A stretch of 64,000 nucleotides of DNA, from positions 29,774,627-29,838,626 of the forward strand of contig CM067070.1 of assembly GCA_033980235.1 (NCBI GenBank), read 5' to 3'. A program made the translations under genes and the position numbers. The notes under the pieces were generated by a model that was given only the letters and a program-made list of their open reading frames with translations, was not told the DNA's origin and searched no databases. The stretch is from Diadema setosum (lineage: Eukaryota; Echinodermata; Echinoidea; Diadematoida; Diadematidae). Of this stretch, positions 57,360-64,000 are shown one piece after another. Within the stretch, counting starts at the first letter, position 1, and every line of letters begins with the position of its first letter.

Positions 57360-58572
57360 CCTTCCCCCATCCCAACACCCAGGGACTTCACTAGGCGTCG
57401 CCAGACCCGCCTGGCCTTTCCCCCATCACCAAACCCGGAAACTCCCCCTCCCCTTCTTCTCCCCTATCCCCACCCTAATTTCGCCGATTAAAGATCCCAA
57501 TCGGCCTATTTCAAACCCAACCCCGGTTGCTGCCCCAACGGACTTGGAAGGGCCGGCCTACCCGCTGAAGTGCCAAAGGAGCCGCTTCTACCTTCGCCAG
57601 TCTTGAAGCCTGATGTCGACTTCACCCCCGTCAACCCTGAAGCCCCAGACCCCTAAGGTTTGACTCTCCGTGTTTCTCGTCGGATCCCTTTTCTCTCCGC
57701 ATCCTGCCGCACCTGTGGATCTCTGCACGTCCAGTCTTCTTATTATGCGATGTATTTATCTGTGAATGATGCATGGATCTTTCTACCGTATCTATCTGTC
57801 TTTACCTTTTATCTTTCCTATTCACTCTTGTCACTTCCCTCTTTTCTCTCTCTCACCGTCTCTCTGTTTTTCTTGTATCATTCAGTGCATGTTTATATTT
57901 CCATCTGATGTGTATATATTGAATCTATCTCTGAAGGATAGGTATCCTTCTCTCTCCTTCTGTAATTTTTCTCTCTTCTCCTCTTTCTGACTCTGTTTTC
58001 TTCTATCCTTCAGTGCATGTGAATCATATTTGTAACGCCACTGAAATTGATGTTTGGTGTTTTAGAATGTTTAAGATTATTAAACATTTCTTCGAGGAAA
58101 CGAAAACTCGTTTTCCACAAAAGTATCACAGGAATGCGGTGAATAGAATGGCTAATTTGGTAAGTATTAGCCGTTGCTTCCTGAAGTACCTTGACGCACA
58201 TTTTCACTTGAAGTCTATGGATTATGGATATTTGGTATATATTGACTGTTTTGGAGTGTGCGTAGTTTCTGGTCTTTGATGTGACTCGAGAGGAGTTTAT
58301 ATTTGGATGGGTGTATGTAGGACCCACATTCACATATTCAGGAAGCAAAGGCTGATATCTGCTAAATGCCTATTTTATAGATCAAAGTTGAAAACTTTGA
58401 TGATTTTGCTATGATGTATTTTATATTTTGGAAATAAATAAAGTGGCCTATTACACTTCCGTAAATTGTCTCCTCGAAGAAATACTTTATAAGTATGATA
58501 TTAGCTTATGTAAAGTTCAGATGAATTTTAAACTTACTAATGCGAGGACGCATTTCAGAGGGAGGAGGGCTG
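57360..58572 (+). other. Distal internal region of the LTR element
   Basis: Resumes the LTR element after the inserted 5.1-kb element. The first 300 bp are proline-rich in translation (PNPETPPPLLLPYP; EVPKEPLLPSPVLKP) but broken by stops. It could be an extension once joined to pol or a chance effect of C-rich DNA. The rest is pyrimidine-rich and non-coding. No env features (signal peptide, fusion or membrane domain) were found. Confidence 0.45.
58557..58570 (+). promoter_or_regulatory. Polypurine tract
   Basis: AGAGGGAGGAGGGC ends two bases before the 3' LTR, the expected plus-strand primer position. Confidence 0.8.
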
Positions 58573-60789
58573 TGTAACGAGCCAACCTCGTTACCGTCCT
58601 TTACTAGTAGTTTTATTCATACGTTGTTTGTATTTCTTTCATCAGTAACGAAGCAGCGCCTTATTCTATTTCTTCACCTATTCTCTCACTCTATATCCTT
58701 CCGCCTGTTGCTATGTCTACTTTCTTCTCTTTACTCTCCACCTCTTCTCTTCTCTCACTGCTTCAAAATGTAAGATGAATTGTAAAGTTGCTAGAAGTTT
58801 TGATATGCTTTGGCGGTGAATGGTCATAGAAGTCATTAGAGTTACTTTAGTCACGACAAGCATATAACTCATAGCATAACTGATCCGAGAATAGAAATCT
58901 GAAATTTAGTCATTGGTCGGTTTTTTCAATATCAAAGTTTACGGCACTAATAACCTACACTTGACCTATCCTTAGCTGAATTTGTTTTGCTTGGATACGT
59001 GTTATAAGTATAGAAACGGTTAATGCACACTGCATTTCAGCGACTTCATACATTCTATAAGGCATTGAAGAATGTAGGGAATACCCTGTTGTTATGAAAT
59101 GACGGCCAGGAATATTTTAATAATTGAAAGATTTAGTATGTGTAGCGAATATTTGAGTGGTAACTTACCCCATGTTGACAGAAATATGAAGGAATATGGA
59201 GTTTGAATACGATATCTTGTCCTGTACGAAGAATCCAACCACTGCCGATAGATGCGCGTACCGCGTAGTGTTCATTCATGATTACAGACCTTCCCTCGTT
59301 CATTATCTTTAATATTTTGGCGTTCATTTTAATTCATATCCAAAATTCCCTAAATTCTCAATCTTTTAGAAAAATAAGGTGGAAATACTCATACATAAAG
59401 AATACTTTGGTGATAGAAATAAATTTTATTACTCCTCGGAAGCTAACTTCCAAAATGATATAAGTTTGCATGCGAGCTTTGGCTTCGCATCGCTGTTATA
59501 ACGTATCCACGTCAGCGTGTGATTTGGATCCTTCGTGTGTGAAAATTACTGCTATTTTGTCTATTCTGGTCAATATTAGAGAAATTTGGTTCGTTATATG
59601 TATCTGGTCATTTGGTAAATAACTCATAATTTATTGTAACACGGAACCCATATTATAAAGAGTGATATTTGTCGAGATAATAAGATATTTGCGACGTCTA
59701 ACTAGCACAAAATCTACGGAGTCTACAAGTTCAGCGCTTAGTGCATACCGTAGCTCCCTCCGCGTATAGTGCTTCCCTCGACGTCCGCATTAAGCCTATA
59801 TAAGCAGTAAAATTTTTCAGTTCGGGAGGAGACTCCCGGAGTCCGCTCCAGGTAACGAGCTACGCTCTGCTCACTCCTCAACACACTACTTTCTTTCTCC
59901 CTCCCCTTCCCCCTATGTAGAGGAGACTCTTGGAATTCTCCTCCAAGTATCGAGCATCTGCTCACTCCTCTACATATCAACTACAACCCCCCCCCCCCCC
60001 CATGTCCCCATGTAAAATTTCAACTTATGTTTTGGGATCTTTTGGTAAATTCAAATTCTATTAGAGTGTAGAGACATGCTTGGTATTAGTTTCAGGAAAT
60101 GTTACTGTTAGGAATTCTGGCGAGTCATATAGGCACATGTACAAATCAATATAGAGGATTCTATATTAGAATATACGAAGTGGTTTGTATAGGCATACAT
60201 GAATAACTTGAAGATAGTTTTAATTACTTCAGGCGTTTAGTCTCATATATATGAGTATGTAACAGTGGCGATCTAGTTGGAACTCTGTAAAAGGAATATT
60301 AAACTTTGATTTTTGTTTTTGCTGAACCTGAAATCTGAGTATTACAACCTTGTGTCTTTCTTTGTTTCTGTGTACAACTCACTTGACTTAGTTTCTATTT
60401 TCACACACTACACAACCCATACACAACACACACATCTACTACACACACACACAAACTGCACATATATTCCTCCCCTTGTATATTCCATCTTCCCTCCACG
60501 GTCATATACTTTGACCAAGAACTCATCCCCACCGAGACTATTAGTTTCCGAAAGGTCGATTACACTCTGTATATGTTTTTACCGCTCGGACATTTGGGCT
60601 TAACATCTCGCCCACGGAGTTAATCAATCTTTCCGGAAAACACACAACATCTCCACCGCTAAGAACTCTCGGTCTTATTATTTTATTCTGTGGTGGCGAC
60701 AGTGCGCCCTCGACCAACAACAAACAACAACTAAAGAGGGCGCAACACACACAACAACACAACAATGAAGCCATCTAAAGCCCGCCACA
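58573..60789 (+). repeat. 3' LTR of the 23-kb element
   Basis: 2,217 bp, uninterrupted, and so the reference for the LTR. Scattered differences from the 5' copy include small indels (for example 59765 region and 60744-60776). The TATA box is at 59797-59804. Confidence 0.95.
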
Positions 60790-60821
60790 ATATACAGAAA
60801 CATAAAATATATGTATGTATG

Positions 60822-60867
<46 letters not shown>

Positions 60868-61200
60868 CAGGATTTTTCAGTAAATAACAGAGATCATTGA
60901 ATGCAGGAGACCACCATCGTAAGCGATTAAGCTTGAAATGGATGAATGTTTTACCTTAACCGAACGAATTCATTCTTAACACCGTCAATTAAGTCTTCAG
61001 CAGCTTCCTGAACATTGCCAGGAAGGATACCTCCTCCGTACCGCTCATCAACGTCCATCGCCTACCCACGTCGAACCGTGGTACCCCAGACTCGGAGCCT
61101 CGGCCGCCTGCAATAATCGTTAGACTTGCTTGCATGCTGGACAGAGACAAGCTTCTGTATGCCTGCGACCATCGTCTGCAACAGCACAAGCAACCTTGTA
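60790..61200. other. Right flank with (AT)n/(GTAT)n microsatellite
   Basis: Begins with the ATAT target duplication. GTAT and AT repeats cover about 60812-60866. No gene recognised beyond. Confidence 0.75.
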
Positions 61201-61204
61201 GAGC

Positions 61205-61450
61205 CCACAAATGTCAAAATCGACTACTGGTGTCAAAATAACCACAAATGTCACAACACGTCAACCACAATGTCAAAATTACCACAAAATAATGTCATAA
61301 CACGTCAATCAAAATGTCGAATTTACCATAAATCATAACACGTCAACCACAATGACAAAATCAATACTAATGTCATAACACGTCAACTACAAAATGTCAA
61401 AATTACCACTAATGTCATAACATATAAATCACAAATGCCAAAATCTGTTT
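61205..61450. repeat. Tandem repeats of about 45-60 bp
   Basis: Five to six imperfect units of AATGTCATAACACGTCAACC plus CAAAATGTCAAAATTACCAC. Confidence 0.75.
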
Positions 61451-62976
61451 AGCGACAAATGTTATAACACAGCGAACAGAAATTTCAACAGTGTTTCATG
61501 TAGCATGAAGGGAGGTCTCCTCGCTGGTACTATTACGTACTTGTGCTACATGGATGAATCCGATTTCCAACGAAACTGCTCATGAACCCTTACCGTGTTT
61601 AATTTCTTGCAGGGGTGCTTTTATGAGGGGATTAAGGGGAGAAGGGGATTTTCGACGTTCACTGCATCTTCTGAAGGAAAAAAAACCAACAATATTTGTG
61701 ACTCATTTTCACCAAATTTGGCAGAGAGCATTTTTATGGTGACATGATCTTAACTCTTTATGTGCCACGTTCGCACGTCCGACTCTGTCGACTGCGTGCC
61801 AACTTTGCATATTCTGCTCAAACGCACAATCCCGTCCAAACCGATCAATAAATCGACAAATGCCGCAGTATTATTACGCGTTTCTCGTGCTTCAGTTCCA
61901 CTCACATATAGCTTACATTGTTATGTTGTGATTGACTAACATGTGGTGCTCCGAAGTTGATTTGTGTGTGAAGTCTTTTCACTGTTATGTGGGCAAAAGC
62001 AATGTCTTTACAGTGAATTATCTACTAGGAATTTGAAAGGAAAAACATCATAGATTTGTGATACAATTTTAATCAAAGAAAAGCTTTGCATTTTCTCTAC
62101 ATTTTCACTCACTGAATGTCCAGTTTAATGGAAATATAGAAGTGATGTAGATTTTAAAAAAAAACAGAATGTCTCATCAAAGCATAACAACTTTGGTGTT
62201 CCAGAATAATGTGGCATACAGGGGCTGCCACCATGCCACATAAATAGTTTTTTTTTTTTTTTTTTTTTTAATGAGCCTCCCCCCGAAAAAAGAGAGAACC
62301 AAAGAACAAAAAAAAAAAAAAAAACCACAAACAAACAAACAAACAAACAATACCGATGTTGGGGGGGGGGAGGGCGAGGGTGAAACCTCACAGTCCCTTA
62401 TAACTTGTGGAATTATTTAATCATCCTTCGTCGCACCGAAAAAATAGAGCTAAGTTAGTGCTGTGAAAACATTCAAGATTGAAATTGCATGTTTGATTAT
62501 TGCGGATTCCTGGATGCTCGGATGGGGGGGGGGGGGGGGGTAGGGCAGTGGGGGTGAGGGAAAGGAGGGAATTTTCAGGATTTTCTCCGTCTTCTTGATA
62601 AATCTCACGACGGATTTTCACCAAACTTGGCAGATCTTTACGGCGATACAATCTTTATTTCTTAAAATGAACCCCATCTCAATAATCCTCACCGCCGTAG
62701 TTGGGAGGGGGGAGGGGGGAGGGGGGAGGGGAGGGGGAGGGGGGAGGGGGGGGTTGAAGCCACAGAGAGCCTAAACTGTAGTCTTGTTGTTTTAATCTTC
62801 TTGTCGAACCAAATGAGATTAAAGAAGAAAGAAGAGCAAAGTTAGTGCTATGAAGACATTAATGACTGAAATGTCATGTTTAATTATGGCGGATCCAGGG
62901 GTGGATTTTTAGTTTAACGGCAGATTCTGAAAGAGCAGACTCTAAGCTTTAATAATGTATGACGCAATTCACATAG
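61451..62976. other. Repeat-derived DNA with G-rich runs
   Basis: Two diverged copies of TTTTCACCAAATTTGGCAGA (about 61707 and 62615) and two of AGTTAGTGCTATGAAGACATT (about 62455 and 62842) indicate overlapping old repeats. Thymine and adenine runs lie near 62251-62269 and 62307-62324, and a GGGGGGA-type array at 62705-62752 could form G-quadruplexes. No gene recognised. Confidence 0.6.
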
Positions 62977-62977
62977 G

Positions 62978-63416
62978 GTGCGTTTATAAGATTTTTCTTC
63001 TGGCCAGAAACAGTGTTTTGAAACACTGTTTCTGACCAAACAGTGTATCTAGCAAGAAAGAAAAATCTTATAAACGCTAACCGTGATTTCAAACACTGTT
63101 TTGAAACGCGCAAAATAGTGCGTTTCAAAACAGTGTTTCTTTAGAAACAGTGTTTCAAAAATCTTATAAACGCAACCACCATTACAACACTGTTTAAATG
63201 TCGTCACAATGCCTTGCGCGCACCCTGTTTGACCTTTTGCCGATAAAAAAAAAAAAAAAAAAACTGCGCAGAGTGAGTTGCGCAATGGCACAGTCTGAGC
63301 TCGGAGAAAAAATCTTATAAACGCTCTCCTGACGAAACTGTGATTTCAAATAGTGTTTGAAAACAGTGTTTCAAAACAGTGATTCTAGGCACGCAAAATC
63401 TTATAAACGCGGCCTT
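62978..63416. mobile_element. MITE with GCGTTTATAAGATTTT ends, palindrome-rich
   Basis: Left end GGGTGCGTTTATAAGATTTT and right end AAAATCTTATAAACGCGGCC are inverted. Extra copies of ATCTTATAAACGC lie near 63065, 63160 and 63311. The interior repeats GAAACACTGTTTC and AAACAGTGTTTC palindromes at least six times. No coding capacity. Confidence 0.7.
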
Positions 63417-64000
63417 AGACTCTCCTAACCTCTTTGAAAGAAAGCACATACTCTGGAAAAGTGTGAACAGAGAATAGAGGCTCTAAAGTTAAGGGTCTAT
63501 TCAAGCGTTTAATCTTTACCAAGCTGTGCTACCTGTGTGGTGACTGAGACAAACAACAGGATGTAAACCACCGGAGCAACAACAATTAAGTGATTATCAA
63601 ATTACGCCGGAATAAGGCCTGTATGTCACCACATTCTGTCTACGATTAATGCCAAATTTCAAAGCAGTAGCATTATCCTTTCAAATTTTATTAGAGTTAA
63701 AACGAAGAATGTGCGAAAAAAAAAATGAAAGGGGCCCGTGAGACATACCTGAAAACATTACTCTATAACAAAAAAGGTAGAAAAAACTGTTGGAAATCCA
63801 CTTTCCCATTCATTTTATGATCCCAAACCTACAAAATTAAAAGAAGACTAGCTCTTTCAGAAAAAAGAAAAGAAAAGTGAAAGTTCAGTCTGTTGACCCA
63901 TTACGCCCACTTTGATTCCTCATGTAAAAAACAAAGGTGTGACTTTTTATTGGTTTTGTGTTGCACGGTCACATTTGTTGAAATAAGCCCACCCCTGCTC
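63417..64000. other. Intergenic, no gene seen
   Basis: Nothing recognised to the right edge. Confidence 0.6.

Larger units (their letters stand above)
37649..60789 (+). mobile_element. 23-kb Ty3/Gypsy-type LTR element with nested insertions
   Basis: Bounded by two direct LTR copies that begin TGTAACGAGCC and end CGCCACA, with the 4-bp duplication ATAT outside (37645-37648 and 60790-60793). Components in order: 5' LTR, tRNA-Leu primer site, gag, protease, reverse transcriptase, RNase H, integrase, a non-coding distal segment, polypurine tract and 3' LTR. Three later insertions inflate it: a LINE in the 5' LTR (38446-39613), an inverted-repeat element in gag (41255-47299) and another after pol (52232-57359). 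Without them it would be about 10.8 kb. The LTRs differ by scattered substitutions and small indels, so it is clearly older than the 7.4-13.5 kb element. gag and pol carry multiple stops and frameshifts. No env was seen. Confidence 0.92.

Overview
This window looks like non-coding, transposon-packed DNA from a metazoan nuclear genome. There are no bacterial-style operons. It contains spliceable exons, retrotransposons primed by tRNA-Leu, CR1/Jockey-like LINEs, a DDE transposase remnant, many MITEs and foldback elements, long homopolymer runs and microsatellites. The mix of families suggests a marine invertebrate deuterostome, perhaps an echinoderm. That is an inference from the style of the repeats, not a demonstrated fact.

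Layout. 1-1.6 kb: two mutually inverted arrays of a palindromic minisatellite. 1.83-2.12 kb: a minus-strand exon of a SWIM zinc-finger family with a one-base frameshift and a clean splice donor. 3.03-6.46 kb: a 3.4-kb inverted-repeat element carrying a decayed LINE, which is itself hit by a MITE. 6.65-6.84 kb: a second MITE. 7.40-13.51 kb: a complete minus-strand Ty3/Gypsy-type LTR element with 666-bp LTRs differing at one base, but with a rearranged, broken interior. 13.5-22.2 kb: mostly unassigned DNA with hairpin repeats and a DDE_Tnp_4-type transposase pseudogene at 20.5-21.2 kb.

22.3-30.06 kb: one long LINE. It has tandem 5' repeats, an unusual 382-codon first ORF, an overlapping endonuclease/reverse transcriptase ORF and a GAACT-repeat tail. 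A 2.48-kb inverted-repeat transposon with a 4-bp TAAT duplication sits inside its 3' UTR. 31-32.7 kb: a ten-unit tandem array of about 170 bp. 33.9-35.3 kb: a small two-exon gene candidate with a THAP-like C-terminal half. 35.5-37.3 kb: terminal-inverted-repeat, hairpin and foldback repeats.

37.65-60.79 kb: a second LTR retrotransposon, 23.1 kb between ATAT target duplications. Its own parts (2.2-kb LTRs with TATA box, tRNA-Leu primer site, gag, pol, polypurine tract) are interrupted by three later insertions: a 5'-truncated LINE in the 5' LTR, a 6-kb inverted-repeat element inside gag, and a 5.1-kb inverted-repeat element just after pol. 60.8-64 kb: AT and G-rich microsatellites, short tandem arrays and a MITE rich in palindromes.

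Almost every coding region seen is mobile-element derived and carries stops or frameshifts. The nesting order can be read directly: the 37.6-60.8 kb LTR element is older than the LINE and the two DNA elements inside it, and the 22.3-30.06 kb LINE is older than the TAAT-flanked element inside it. The best candidates for something undescribed are the LINE with a membrane-like, repeat-containing first ORF, and the three inverted-repeat elements with iterated subterminal motifs and no recognisable transposase.
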